From Prevotellaceae bacterium (GTDB lineage: Bacteria > Bacteroidota > Bacteroidia > Bacteroidales > Bacteroidaceae): DNA of 14,102 bases. The translations under genes were made by a program, and so were the position numbers. Below, in pieces: positions 1 to 8,107 of this stretch; the stretch's first letter is position 1, and each line of letters starts with the position of its first letter. The notes beneath the pieces were generated by a model. It was not told the origin of the DNA. It saw only the letters and a list, made by a program, of their open reading frames with translations, and did not search any database. The stretch is taken from positions 13,887-27,988 of the forward strand of contig JAFLUS010000001.1 in NCBI GenBank assembly GCA_022508685.1, read 5' to 3'.

Positions 1-1659
1 GTTTCGATTTCGGTTGAAGCAGGGCTGACTGCATACTATACGCTGAATGGTGGTGCTGAAACGAAGTACACCGCTCCGTTTACGGTAAGCGAAACGACGA
101 CGGTAGTTGCCTATGCGATGGATGCTGACGGCAACAAGAGTTCGATGGTGACCAACGTGATTACGATTGCGAACATCGGCAACCTCGTCGGTAGCGGAAC
201 GACTGCTGACCCCTACAACGTGGCATCGGCAATGGCGTTAATCAATGCAGGATTGGCTCCGACAGAAAAAGTATATGTGAAAGGAATTGTAACGAAGATT
301 GACGAAATCGGCACTTCGTTTGGCAATGCTACCTACTGGATTGGTGACACGGCTAACGACGGCAATCCTCTCCAAGTATATCGTGGCTATGGTCTCGGTG
401 GTGAAAAGATAGAAACGGCTGATTACCTGAAAGTAGGCGACAATGTCATTGTCGGTGGTACGCTTATACTCTATGGTGGTACGACGCCCGAATTTACTAC
501 AAGTAGCGAAATCTATGAACTCAACGGCGAGAAAGTAGGCGAAAAGGAAACTACTGCTTACGAGAGCATCAGCGCTATCAAGGCTGCAGCCACTGCTACG
601 AAAGAACCTGCTTCGCTCAAACTCGACAATCTGCTCGTGTCCTACGTCAATGGTAACTATACGTATGTCACAGACGGCACTGAAGGTTTCCTTTTGTTTG
701 GAACAACGGGCGTGAAGGCTGGCGACAAGTTGGCTGGAACGGCAACCGGTGACCTCTATCTTTACAATGGTCTGCCCGAAATGGCACTGACTTCTGCCGA
801 CGGCATCACGGTGGTGTCTTCGGGCAACGAAGTGAGCGTTCCTGTTTATGAACTCGGCGACGTGCAAGGCAATGGTATGCGTTATTCCAACCTGCTCGTG
901 AAGTTCGACGGCGTTTATTTCAATGCTTCTGCGCTCACCGACAAGAATGTGTCGATTGAGCAAGACGGAAACGAAGTGACGCTTCGCGACAACTTCAACC
1001 TGCTCACCGGTGTAGAATTCGACACGGAAGCACTCTATACGTTCACAGCAATCGTTGCTATCTACAATGGTGCAGTTCAACTTTATCCGATTAATCGTGC
1101 AGACTTCGTGACGGAAGCACCTTACGACTTCGTAGGCGATGGTACGGCTGAAAATCCGTATACTGTTGCTGATGTACAGCATTTTGACGTGACGACGGCT
1201 TCCGCACCCGTTTGGGTGAAAGGCATCATCGTGGGTTGTGCAAATTCAACGCTGAAGAATTTCTACCCCGTTGTAGAAGGTGTTGAAGCGGTAGCCACCA
1301 ACGTGCTGTTGGCTGCAACTGCGGGCGAAACGAATGTCGACAAGTGCATCCCTGTGAACCTCGCCAACTCGCCTGCTGCGATGAAGGCTGTTCGTGAAAC
1401 ACTGAACGTGCTGGATCATGCAGAAAACATCGGTAAGGAAGTCATCGTACATGGTACGATTGAAAAATACTTCTCCGTTGCTGGCGTGAAGAACGTTGAC
1501 GATGCCATCATCGATGGTACGGAAGTCAACAGCATTGCAGGTGTGAATACTGACGCCGTTCGCGCACAAGGCATCTACACGATAGCCGGACAGCGCGTGA
1601 ACAACGTGACTCGCGGTGGTCTTTACATCATTGGCGGTCAGAAAGTGTTGGTGAAGTAA
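1..1659 (+). CDS. Secreted multi-domain protein with chitobiase-type Ig and OB-like/DUF6359 modules, 3' part
   Basis: The reading frame is open from the first base, so this is the C-terminal 552 residues of a larger protein; the true start lies to the left. Residues 1-50 look like the end of a chitobiase/hexosaminidase-type C-terminal Ig fold (YYTLNGG, then a threonine-rich strand and VVAYAMDADGN). Three beta-rich modules follow at about 63-176, 187-369 and 378-509. The first and third open with a GSGT/GDGT..(D/N)PY.VA signature followed by VYVKG or VWVKG, which I associate with the Bacteroidetes DUF6359/OB-like family; the middle one looks like a related OB fold. The last 30 residues (about 524-552, GIYTIAGQRV to GGQKVLVK) resemble the short C-terminal tail of many Prevotella secreted proteins and, loosely, type IX secretion C-terminal domains. 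No catalytic motif is visible here, so any enzymatic domain would be upstream. Substrate and function are unknown. It ends just before the hairpin at 1685-1720. Confidence 0.85.
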   Translation, partial: VSISVEAGLTAYYTLNGGAETKYTAPFTVSETTTVVAYAMDADGNKSSMVTNVITIANIGNLVGSGTTADPYNVASAMALINAGLAPTEKVYVKGIVTKIDEIGTSFGNATYWIGDTANDGNPLQVYRGYGLGGEKIETADYLKVGDNVIVGGTLILYGGTTPEFTTSSEIYELNGEKVGEKETTAYESISAIKAAATATKEPASLKLDNLLVSYVNGNYTYVTDGTEGFLLFGTTGVKAGDKLAGTATGDLYLYNGLPEMALTSADGITVVSSGNEVSVPVYELGDVQGNGMRYSNLLVKFDGVYFNASALTDKNVSIEQDGNEVTLRDNFNLLTGVEFDTEALYTFTAIVAIYNGAVQLYPINRADFVTEAPYDFVGDGTAENPYTVADVQHFDVTTASAPVWVKGIIVGCANSTLKNFYPVVEGVEAVATNVLLAATAGETNVDKCIPVNLANSPAAMKAVRETLNVLDHAENIGKEVIVHGTIEKYFSVAGVKNVDDAIIDGTEVNSIAGVNTDAVRAQGIYTIAGQRVNNVTRGGLYIIGGQKVLVK

Positions 1660-1684
1660 TTTGTCCTAATTACATATATAAATG

Positions 1685-1720
1685 AAGAACCCCCTCCGTT
1701 GTAATGCGGAGGGGGTTCTT
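1685..1720. terminator. Bidirectional intrinsic terminator hairpin between convergent genes
   Basis: A perfect 14-bp inverted repeat (arms 1685-1698 and 1707-1720, AAGAACCCCCTCCG and its complement) encloses an 8-nt loop. It lies 25 nt after the stop of the plus-strand secreted-protein gene and 22 nt after the stop of the minus-strand clpB gene. The outer stem is A/T-rich, so RNA from either strand ends the hairpin in UUCUU, followed by moderately U-rich sequence. The stem is strong and the position between convergent genes fits; termination in both directions is inferred. Confidence 0.85.
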
Positions 1721-1742
1721 TGTATGTATGTGATGCGAGCGA

Positions 1743-4403
1743 TTAGTTGTTGAAAACCAATCGGTCGCCGTCTGCATCAACTGCAATCTGTCGGTCTTTG
1801 CTGACATCACCAGCCAGAATGCGCTTTGACAACTCGTTGAGCAAGTGGTGCTGAATGGCACGTTTCACGGGGCGCGCACCGAATTCTGGGTCAAATCCTG
1901 CTTGCGAAAGGAAGTCGATGGCTGCATCCGTGAGACGGAGCGTAATGCCATTCTCGCTCAGCATGCGCTGTACGGCGTTGACTTGCATCTCGACAATAGA
2001 GCGGATTTCCTGCTCGTTGAGCGGCGAGAACATCACGATTTCGTCGATGCGGTTCAGAAACTCTGGACGGATGGTCTTGCGCAGCATCGCCAATACTTCA
2101 TGCTTTGCCTCTTCGGCTGCTTGCTCGTAAATCTCTTCACGAACGCGCTTGTCCCATTTGTCGTCGGCTTTGCTGTAACGCAGTGCAGCATGGTCGAACT
2201 TCTCCTGAATGAGATGGCTGCCGAGGTTCGACGTCATGATGATGATGGTGTTCTTGAAGTTCACCGTGCGTCCCTTGTTGTCGGTCAGCCGTCCGTCGTC
2301 GAGTACCTGCAAGAGTGTGTTGAACACATCGGGATGCGCTTTTTCGATTTCGTCGAAGAGCACGACAGAGTAGGGCTTGCGGCGTACGGCCTCGGTGAGT
2401 TGTCCGCCTTCATCATAGCCGACGTAGCCCGGAGGTGCACCAATAAGTCGGCTCACGCTGTGCTTCTCTTGATACTCGCTCATGTCGATGCGCGTCATCA
2501 TCGTTTCGTCGTCGAAGAGGTAGTCAGCCAGTGCCTTCGCCAATTCCGTCTTGCCGACACCGGTCGTGCCGAGGAATATGAAACTTCCGATAGGACGACG
2601 TGGGTCTTGCAATCCGGCACGGCTGCGACGCACGGCATCGGCAACGGCTGTGATGGCTTGCTCCTGTCCCACGACGCGCTTGTGGAGTTCGTCTTCCAAA
2701 TGCAGCAACTTTTCGCGTTCGCTCTGCTGCATCTTCGTCACGGGAATGCCTGTCCAGCGACTGACGACTTCGGCAATGTCGTCGGCAGTGACCTCTTCCT
2801 TAATCATGGCGTTGCCGGCTTGCGTCTGTTCCAGTTGTTGCTGAATTTGGCGAATTTCGTCCTCCAATGCCTGCAGGCGTCCGTAGCGAATTTCGGCTAC
2901 ATAGCCGTAGTTGCCTTCCCGTTCTGCCTTGTCAGCCTCGAACTTCAATTGCTCAATCTGCTGCTTGTTCTGCTGAATTTTGTTGACGAGCGTGCGCTCC
3001 GACTGCCATTTGGCTTTGTATTCCGTTTCTTTCTCACGCAGGTCGGCAATCTTCTTTTCCACGGCTTCAGCACGTCCGTTGTCTGCCGTTGGCGATTGGG
3101 AAGAACCTTCATCGCGTTTGATGGCTTCACGCTCGATTTCCAACTGCTTCAGTTGTCGGCTGATGTTGTCGAGTTCTTCAGGAACAGAGTCTCGCTCCAT
3201 GCGAAGTTTGGCTGCCGCTTCGTCCATCAGGTCGATGGCTTTGTCGGGCAGGAAACGCTCCGTGATGTAGCGGTTCGACAATTCGACGGCGGCAATGATG
3301 GCTTCATCCTTGATGCGCACCTTGTGGTGATTTTCGTAACGTTCTTTCAATCCTCGGAGAATGGAGATGGCGTCGATGGTGTCGGGTTCGTCCACCATGA
3401 CGGTTTGGAAACGGCGTTCGAGCGCTTTGTCCTTTTCAAAATACTTCTGGTATTCGTCAAGCGTCGTTGCACCGATACTGCGCAATTCCCCTCGGGCAAG
3501 TGCCGGCTTCAGAATGTTGGCTGCATCCATTGCGCCTTCGCTCTTTCCGGCACCGACGAGCGTGTGGATTTCGTCGATGAAGAGGATGATGTTGCCTTCG
3601 CTCTTCGTGACCTCGTTCACTACGCTTTTGAGCCGTTCCTCAAACTCGCCTTTGTACTTGGCACCAGCGATGAGTGCACCCATGTCGAGTGAATAGAGTT
3701 GCTTGTCTTTCAGGTTTTCAGGTACGTCGCCACGCAAGATGCGGTGGGCAAGCCCTTCGACGATGGCCGTTTTACCTGTCCCCGGTTCGCCGATGAGGAT
3801 GGGATTGTTCTTGGTACGTCGGCTGAGTATCTGCAGCACTCGGCGGATTTCTTCATCACGCCCGATGACGGGGTCGAGTTTGCCGCTGCGTGCCTGCTCG
3901 ATGAGGTTGGTCGCATACTTGGCAAGTGCTTGGTAAGTATCTTCGCTCGACTGGCTTTTCACGTTCTGTCCTCCGCGCAGTTCCTGAATTGCCATGCGCA
4001 GTTCCTTTTCCGTGAACCCCATGTCCTTCATCATGCGTGCGACATTGCTGTCGACGATGAGCAAGGCGAGGATGAGGGGTTCGAGCGATACGTATTCGTC
4101 CCCCAATTCTTTCGACAATTCAGTGGCTTTGAGCAGCACTTTCTGCGTGTCCTTGCCCAATCGGGGTTCGCCTCCGTTGACTTTCACACCGCTTGCCGCC
4201 TCGCTGCGCATCATGCGCTCGAAGTTTTGTCCGTTGATGCCTAATTTCTGGAAGATGAAGTTGGTGACGCTTTCACCTACGGCGAGCACGCCAACCATCA
4301 AGTGAGCCGGTTCCAGCAATTGCTGTCCTTGCTGTTGCACGAGGTTGAGTGCTTCCTGCACAGCCTCCTGCGCTTTAATGGTATAGTTGTTAAAATTCAT
4401 CAT
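1743..4403 (-). CDS. clpB: ATP-dependent disaggregase chaperone ClpB
   Basis: ClpB is a cytosolic AAA+ hexamer that, with DnaK, pulls polypeptides out of aggregates after heat or other stress. The order is canonical. A Clp N-domain occupies about 1-145 ([15 protein letters not shown]). AAA-1 has Walker A GEPGTGKT at 205-212, Walker [15 protein letters not shown] at about 274-287 and arginine-finger region RRF near 330. The coiled-coil middle domain covers about 391-540. AAA-2 has Walker A GTTGVGKT at 612-619 (GTTG where many ClpBs have GPTG), Walker [16 protein letters not shown] at about 680-694 and sensor-2 GARPVKRAI at 842-850. The middle domain distinguishes it from ClpA and ClpC. At 886 residues it is slightly longer than the usual ~860; a low-complexity stretch at about 432-443 ([11 protein letters not shown]) in the middle domain accounts for part of this. 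The start chosen is the first of two adjacent ATGs (4403 or 4400), both behind a good GGAG; a longer in-frame start at 4466 would add 21 residues upstream of that site and is unlikely. Confidence 0.97.
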   Translation of the reverse strand: MMNFNNYTIKAQEAVQEALNLVQQQGQQLLEPAHLMVGVLAVGESVTNFIFQKLGINGQNFERMMRSEAASGVKVNGGEPRLGKDTQKVLLKATELSKELGDEYVSLEPLILALLIVDSNVARMMKDMGFTEKELRMAIQELRGGQNVKSQSSEDTYQALAKYATNLIEQARSGKLDPVIGRDEEIRRVLQILSRRTKNNPILIGEPGTGKTAIVEGLAHRILRGDVPENLKDKQLYSLDMGALIAGAKYKGEFEERLKSVVNEVTKSEGNIILFIDEIHTLVGAGKSEGAMDAANILKPALARGELRSIGATTLDEYQKYFEKDKALERRFQTVMVDEPDTIDAISILRGLKERYENHHKVRIKDEAIIAAVELSNRYITERFLPDKAIDLMDEAAAKLRMERDSVPEELDNISRQLKQLEIEREAIKRDEGSSQSPTADNGRAEAVEKKIADLREKETEYKAKWQSERTLVNKIQQNKQQIEQLKFEADKAEREGNYGYVAEIRYGRLQALEDEIRQIQQQLEQTQAGNAMIKEEVTADDIAEVVSRWTGIPVTKMQQSEREKLLHLEDELHKRVVGQEQAITAVADAVRRSRAGLQDPRRPIGSFIFLGTTGVGKTELAKALADYLFDDETMMTRIDMSEYQEKHSVSRLIGAPPGYVGYDEGGQLTEAVRRKPYSVVLFDEIEKAHPDVFNTLLQVLDDGRLTDNKGRTVNFKNTIIIMTSNLGSHLIQEKFDHAALRYSKADDKWDKRVREEIYEQAAEEAKHEVLAMLRKTIRPEFLNRIDEIVMFSPLNEQEIRSIVEMQVNAVQRMLSENGITLRLTDAAIDFLSQAGFDPEFGARPVKRAIQHHLLNELSKRILAGDVSKDRQIAVDADGDRLVFNN

Positions 4404-4408
4404 TGTAT

Positions 4409-4415
4409 CTCCTTT
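4409..4415 (-). promoter_or_regulatory. Ribosome binding site of clpB
   Basis: On the minus strand AAAGGAG lies 5 nt before the ATG at 4403 and 8 nt before the ATG at 4400. It is the clearest Shine-Dalgarno match I noticed in the window and is what rules out the longer reading from 4466. Confidence 0.7.
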
Positions 4416-4450
4416 CTTTTTAATGGTTATTCGTGTTGCCGATAGGGTTG

Positions 4451-4484
4451 CAAAGCGAATGCCCACCTGGTGTGCGGTGACAAA
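4451..4484 (-). promoter_or_regulatory. Candidate clpB promoter (Bacteroidetes-type)
   Basis: Read on the minus strand, TTTG (4484-4481) is followed after 22 nt by TCGCTTTG (4458-4451), a 7 of 8 match to the Bacteroidetes -7 element TAnnTTTG. The spacer is slightly longer than the usual 19-21 nt. Transcription would start near 4444, giving a leader of about 40 nt that contains the GGAG site. A CACC-T-GGTG inverted repeat (about 4464-4472) lies between the two elements and could be an operator, though it is short. No CIRCE-like heat-shock element was seen. This is a motif match by eye only. Confidence 0.35.
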
Positions 4485-4557
4485 AAGTCATATATTGCTG
4501 ACATATTGTCCCATGGGTGCCGATATGGGAAATATTTGAAGAACACAACTTTTCAGG

Positions 4558-4689
4558 CTGCGATGCACAAGTCTGTAGAGTGCGATGCGCGAGTTTGTAG
4601 AGTGCGATGTACAAAACGTCAGAGTGCGGTCTACGGAGCCGTAGAGTGCGGTGTGCAAAGTCGTAGAGTGCGATACACGAAAAAAAGTG
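4558..4689. repeat. Degenerate 22-bp tandem repeat array
   Basis: Units start at 4558, 4580, 4602, 4624 and 4646, each exactly 22 bp, with a decaying sixth from 4668. Each clear unit begins (G/C)TGCG and ends in AGA, usually GTAGA; the middle varies. Substitutions are mostly A/G or C/T, so the purine-pyrimidine pattern of the first 14 positions is nearly constant across copies. More weakly related sequence continues at about 4536-4557 on the left and from about 4687 to 4720 on the right, suggesting an older and longer array. The period is not a multiple of three, so it is not a coding repeat, and there are no distinct spacers, so it is not CRISPR. A 22-bp period is close to two helical turns, which would suit stacked protein-binding sites, but no function can be assigned from sequence. 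Confidence 0.85.
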
Positions 4690-4723
4690 CCGTTGGAAAG
4701 TGCATCGTGCACAAGATGCGGAT

Positions 4724-4758
4724 TTTGTTGTCAGTTTCGCAAAAAATGCGTAAATTTG
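4724..4758 (+). promoter_or_regulatory. Candidate promoter of the EPS operon (Bacteroidetes-type)
   Basis: TAAATTTG at 4751-4758 matches the Bacteroidetes -7 consensus TAnnTTTG exactly. The upstream TTTGTTG (4724-4730) offers a -33 element: TTTG with a 23-nt spacer, or the second TTG with a 20-nt spacer. Transcription would start near 4764, leaving an untranslated leader of about 140 nt before the sugar transferase gene. It lies just downstream of the tandem repeats, so proteins bound there could affect it. The assignment rests on motif match and position only. Confidence 0.4.
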
Positions 4759-4905
4759 CAGACATTTTGTGCTGCCGTGCATTGGCATCTGATGTTGATA
4801 AATCGCGTCGGTGCATGCAGGCTGCCGCAATTTTAAGAAAAATTATGACTTCATACAATAATTGACGCGCGTATGCGTTTCTTTATTGTATTAGTGAAAT
4901 AGGAC

Positions 4906-5535
4906 ATGAGTGATTCTATATCGACACCGAATATAATAGACAATATGAACACCTTTCAGCGTGGAGTGAAGCGGACTTTTGACTTTACGGCTGCGCTTAT
5001 CGGATTATTGGTGCTTCTGCCAGTGTTCATCTTGGTCTATATCATGCAGAAAATCGAAGGGAAAGGTCCTGCCATTTTCAGTCAGGAACGTATTGGAAAA
5101 GGTGGAAAACCATTCAGGCTGTATAAATTTCGCACGATGCTGGTCAATTCGGAGGAAACCGAACCCGAATTGGTGCAGAACGACGATGTGCGCATTTCTC
5201 GGCAAGGACGTTTTCTGCGTGAACACCACATTGACGAATTGCCACAATTATGGAACGTACTGATTGGCAATATGTCTATCGTGGGTTACCGGCCCGAACG
5301 GCAATATTACATTGACAAGATACTGAAACACAATCCCGATTACGTTTTGCTCTACTGCTCACGTCCCGGAATCACATCGGAGGCGGCACTCCGAAACGGA
5401 TATACCGATACGATGGAGAAGATGCTTCGTCGGCTTGAACTGGATTTGGCGTATCTGCGCCATCGTTCCATCTGGCTCGACGGCAAAATCATTTTGGAAA
5501 CGCTGTCTATGCTGGTCAGAGGCAAAAAGATATGA
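4906..5535 (+). CDS. Undecaprenyl-phosphate sugar phosphotransferase, monotopic initiating enzyme
   Basis: This enzyme transfers a sugar-1-phosphate from a nucleotide sugar to undecaprenyl phosphate at the inner face of the cytoplasmic membrane, the first committed step of the EPS repeat unit. At 209 residues it is the short PglC-like form of the bacterial sugar transferase family (PF02397), without the N-terminal multi-membrane region of WbaP/WcaJ. Family marks are visible: KRTFDFTAALIGLLVLLP with one hydrophobic hairpin at about 24-47, GPAIFSQERIGKGGKPF at 54-70, KFRTM at 74-78, the catalytic Asp-Glu pair in HIDELPQLWNVL (D110-E111), and MSIVGYRPER at 123-132. The start at 4906 follows AGGA with only 1 nt between, a poor arrangement; Met14 (4945) is an alternative just before the conserved core. 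Which sugar is used cannot be told. It is the first gene of the operon. Confidence 0.95.
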   Translation: MSDSISTPNIIDNMNTFQRGVKRTFDFTAALIGLLVLLPVFILVYIMQKIEGKGPAIFSQERIGKGGKPFRLYKFRTMLVNSEETEPELVQNDDVRISRQGRFLREHHIDELPQLWNVLIGNMSIVGYRPERQYYIDKILKHNPDYVLLYCSRPGITSEAALRNGYTDTMEKMLRRLELDLAYLRHRSIWLDGKIILETLSMLVRGKKI

Positions 5536-5544
5536 CATGACACT

Positions 5545-8103
5545 ATGATAAAGAAAATTTTATTGGTATTCACCCTTCTGCTCACTTGCACGCTGGTTCA
5601 TGCACAGTCTGGTATGACCGACGAGCAAGTTGTGCGTTTTGTACTGGAGCAACAGGAGAAGGGTAAGACGCAAACGCAAATCGTGCAGCAACTGCTGCAG
5701 CGTGGTGTAACACCCGACCAAATGCGTCGTGTGAGAAAGAAATACGAAGCCGAGCAGGAACAGTTGGGTGCATCCGACCTCACGGGCTCGAAGTCCGGTT
5801 CTGACGCAACGCGTCTTCGCACGAAGCGACAACTTGATGGTGAGGACAATCAGAGGAAGAATAACTACATGGTGCGCAGTCAATTGCGTGGAAAGAGTGG
5901 TACTCAGAATTACACGCGTCAGGAAAACGAGCAGATGCTGAATGATGAAATCGCTTTCCTTGACATCGACTCGCTCAACTATTATCGCAACCTGTATAGC
6001 GATGACGATGAAAACCAGATATTCGGTCACAACATCTTCAACAATGAATTTCTGACGTTTGAGCCCAACATGAATATGGCGACCCCGACGAACTATCGGC
6101 TCGGTGCAGGCGACAATGTCATTATCGACGTGTGGGGTGCTTCGCAAGAAAGTTTCACCGGCGTGATTTCGCCCGATGGAGTAGTGGTGATAGAAGGCGT
6201 TGGTCCCATCAAACTGGCAGGCTTGTCGGTAGGCGAGGCTACACAACGATTGCGCACGACGCTCGGACGCTATTATTCCGATTCACAAATCAGTCTGTCT
6301 GTGGGCGAAATGCGCACTATTCAAGTGCAAGTCATGGGTGAAGTGCGGATGCCGGGAACGTATACGTTGAGTTCGTTGGCATCGGCGTTCAATGCCCTCT
6401 ATGCTGCCGGCGGTATCAGCGATATTGGTACGCTTCGCGACATTAAGGTATATCGTTCGGGACGCGAAATCGCATCCATCGACGTATATGATTATCTCCT
6501 CAATGGAAATGCAGCAGGAGATATTCGCTTGCAGGACAACGACGTAGTGCTGGTCGGTGCATACGATTGCCTTGTGGAAATCCGAGGAAAGGTGAAGCGC
6601 CCGATGTTCTATGAAATGCGCTCCGGAGAAAGCCTTTCCACTGTGATTGACTACGCAGGTGGGTTCACTGGTGATGCATTCAGAAAGAACGTGCGGGTGG
6701 TGCGCAAGAATGGAATTGAATACAGCATCCATACAGTGGAAGAGTTTGACATGAGCGCGTTTGCGTTGGCAGATGGCGACTCATTGTATGTTGACAGTGT
6801 CATCCCGCGTTTCTCCAATATGGTAGAAGTGCGTGGCGCAGTGTTCCATCCCGGTATGTTCCAATCAGACGGAACCATCAGCACGGTTCGTGACTTGCTC
6901 AATGCTGCAGGTGGTCTGCGTGAAGATGCACTGACATCGCGTGCCGTGATGCATCGTCGCAAAGAAGACATGACGCTTGAAGTGTTAAGCGTGGATGTGA
7001 AGGGAGTGATGGATGGTACGATACCCGATATTCCTTTGCGTAAAGACGATGTGCTGTTTGTAGCCAGCAAATTGGACATGGTTGGTGAACAGACGCTGAC
7101 GATTAGCGGTGAAGTGAACTATCCCGGAGTATATGTATATGCAGAAAACTCTACAATTGAGGATCTTGTGCTGCAAGCCGGCGGACTGACCAACGCAGCA
7201 TCGTTGGCGAAAGTAGATGTGTATCGACGCATCAACGACCCACGTTCGACGGAGGATATTTCTCAATTGTCGGAAACATTCTCGTTCTCGCTTAAGGACG
7301 GATTTGTGATTGAGGGTGAACCTGCATTTACGTTGCAGCCATTCGATGAAGTCGTTGTGCGTAAAAGTCCGACCTATTACGAACAGCAGAATGTGACTAT
7401 TGAAGGGTCGGTGAACTTCGCTGGTCAATACTCCATGACGAGCAAGCAGTATAAACTGACCGACTTGGTAACTGCTGCAGGTGGTCTTTCGTCGTTGGCA
7501 TATGCAAAAGGTGCACGATTGGAGCGCACCATGACAACTGAAGAGAAATTACAACGTGAAGCATCGCTCCGTGCACAGCAAATTGCATTGTACGAAGAAA
7601 GTATGCAAAGCGATGACAAGAATTTCGATATACAGAGAGCCGACTCATTGCTGACGTTAAAACTCGACTTGGGTAACACATATCCTGTAGCCATTGATTT
7701 GGAAGCAGCAATGAAAAACCCAGAAGGGGTGGACAACGTGCAATTGCGCGATGGTGACAAATTGATCGTACCACAATATTCAAGTACGGTGAAAATCAGT
7801 GGCGACGTCATGTATCCAACATCAATGAATTATCGTCAAGGCGAAACGCTGTCGTACTACATCAAACGTGCAGGTGGATATGGTGACAATGCGCGTAAAC
7901 GACGTGTATATGCCGTTTATATGAATGGTTCTGTAGAGTTGGTGAACCATCATAGCAAGAAAGCCATCCAACCGGGATGTGAAATTGTTGTGCCGTCGAA
8001 GAAGAACAAACGTCTGATGACAGCGTCGGAACGCATGTCAATCGGAACTTCTGCTGCATCCATTGCAACAATGGTCATCACCGTTGCCAATATTCTGAAA
8101 TAG
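5545..8103 (+). CDS. Outer-membrane polysaccharide export protein with six SLBB modules (Wza-like)
   Basis: This probably forms the periplasmic and outer-membrane export channel for the polysaccharide. Residues 1-20 are a signal peptide (MIKKILL..VHA, cleavage before Gln21). The cysteine at 15 is preceded by LLT, a poor lipobox, so a lipoprotein is not supported. A polar region (22-130), including a Q/K/R-rich stretch typical of Bacteroidetes homologues, precedes the Poly_export domain at about 184-255 (YRLGAGDNVIIDVWG). Six SLBB-type units follow, each a beta strand plus G.V..PG.Y-like turn ending in AGG: about 261-290, 344-373, 428-457, 518-547, 617-646 and 749-778. An unusual polar insert lies at 660-705. 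The C-terminal stretch 834-850 (GTSAASIATMVITVANI) is hydrophobic and may be the outer-membrane helix, as in Wza. At 852 residues it is much larger than E. coli Wza (about 380). It starts 9 nt after the sugar transferase gene. Confidence 0.95.
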   Translation: MIKKILLVFTLLLTCTLVHAQSGMTDEQVVRFVLEQQEKGKTQTQIVQQLLQRGVTPDQMRRVRKKYEAEQEQLGASDLTGSKSGSDATRLRTKRQLDGEDNQRKNNYMVRSQLRGKSGTQNYTRQENEQMLNDEIAFLDIDSLNYYRNLYSDDDENQIFGHNIFNNEFLTFEPNMNMATPTNYRLGAGDNVIIDVWGASQESFTGVISPDGVVVIEGVGPIKLAGLSVGEATQRLRTTLGRYYSDSQISLSVGEMRTIQVQVMGEVRMPGTYTLSSLASAFNALYAAGGISDIGTLRDIKVYRSGREIASIDVYDYLLNGNAAGDIRLQDNDVVLVGAYDCLVEIRGKVKRPMFYEMRSGESLSTVIDYAGGFTGDAFRKNVRVVRKNGIEYSIHTVEEFDMSAFALADGDSLYVDSVIPRFSNMVEVRGAVFHPGMFQSDGTISTVRDLLNAAGGLREDALTSRAVMHRRKEDMTLEVLSVDVKGVMDGTIPDIPLRKDDVLFVASKLDMVGEQTLTISGEVNYPGVYVYAENSTIEDLVLQAGGLTNAASLAKVDVYRRINDPRSTEDISQLSETFSFSLKDGFVIEGEPAFTLQPFDEVVVRKSPTYYEQQNVTIEGSVNFAGQYSMTSKQYKLTDLVTAAGGLSSLAYAKGARLERTMTTEEKLQREASLRAQQIALYEESMQSDDKNFDIQRADSLLTLKLDLGNTYPVAIDLEAAMKNPEGVDNVQLRDGDKLIVPQYSSTVKISGDVMYPTSMNYRQGETLSYYIKRAGGYGDNARKRRVYAVYMNGSVELVNHHSKKAIQPGCEIVVPSKKNKRLMTASERMSIGTSAASIATMVITVANILK

Positions 8104-8107
8104 CCAT

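Larger units (their letters stand above)
4404..4905. other. Divergent intergenic region between clpB and the EPS operon
   Basis: About 500 bp separate the two divergent transcription units. From left to right it holds the clpB leader and candidate promoter, an imperfect inverted repeat (TCCCAT at 4509-4514 facing ATGGGA at 4525-4530), the 22-bp tandem repeats, a small GTGCA-TCG-TGCAC hairpin motif at 4700-4712, a candidate plus-strand promoter at 4724-4758, a TGCATGCA palindrome at 4812-4819, and a leader of roughly 140 nt before the first EPS gene. Small open frames occur on both strands, but they run through the repeats in arbitrary frames and resemble no known protein. I see no tRNA, no insertion sequence, and no inverted repeats that would suggest an invertible promoter. 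Confidence 0.7.

Noticed and set aside
238..1182. A 314-codon minus-strand open frame opposite the secreted-protein gene
   Set aside because: Its composition is odd (rich in Arg, Val, Ile and Cys with no domain), while the plus-strand frame has clear repeated modules and runs through the whole region.
1845..3692. A 615-codon open frame on the plus strand, antisense to clpB
   Set aside because: It lies wholly opposite a strongly conserved ClpB. Its peptide has no recognisable domain and is explained by codon bias of the sense gene leaving few stops in the antisense frame.
4403..4466. Longer clpB reading starting at 4466
   Set aside because: The extra 21 residues do not resemble any ClpB N-terminus and would place the good GGAG site inside the gene; the adjacent ATGs at 4403/4400 fit the family start.
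4558..4689. CRISPR array
   Set aside because: Units abut each other with no unique spacers, each unit is only 22 bp and degenerate, and no cas gene is nearby.
4420..4865. Small open frames of 60-136 codons on both strands of the intergenic region, one of them cysteine-rich
   Set aside because: They pass through the 22-bp repeats in different frames, giving repetitive peptides as an artefact; none has a plausible start site or a recognisable fold.
4404..4905. Invertible, phase-variable promoter as in Bacteroides capsule loci
   Set aside because: I could not find paired inverted repeats flanking the candidate promoter, and no invertase gene is in the window.
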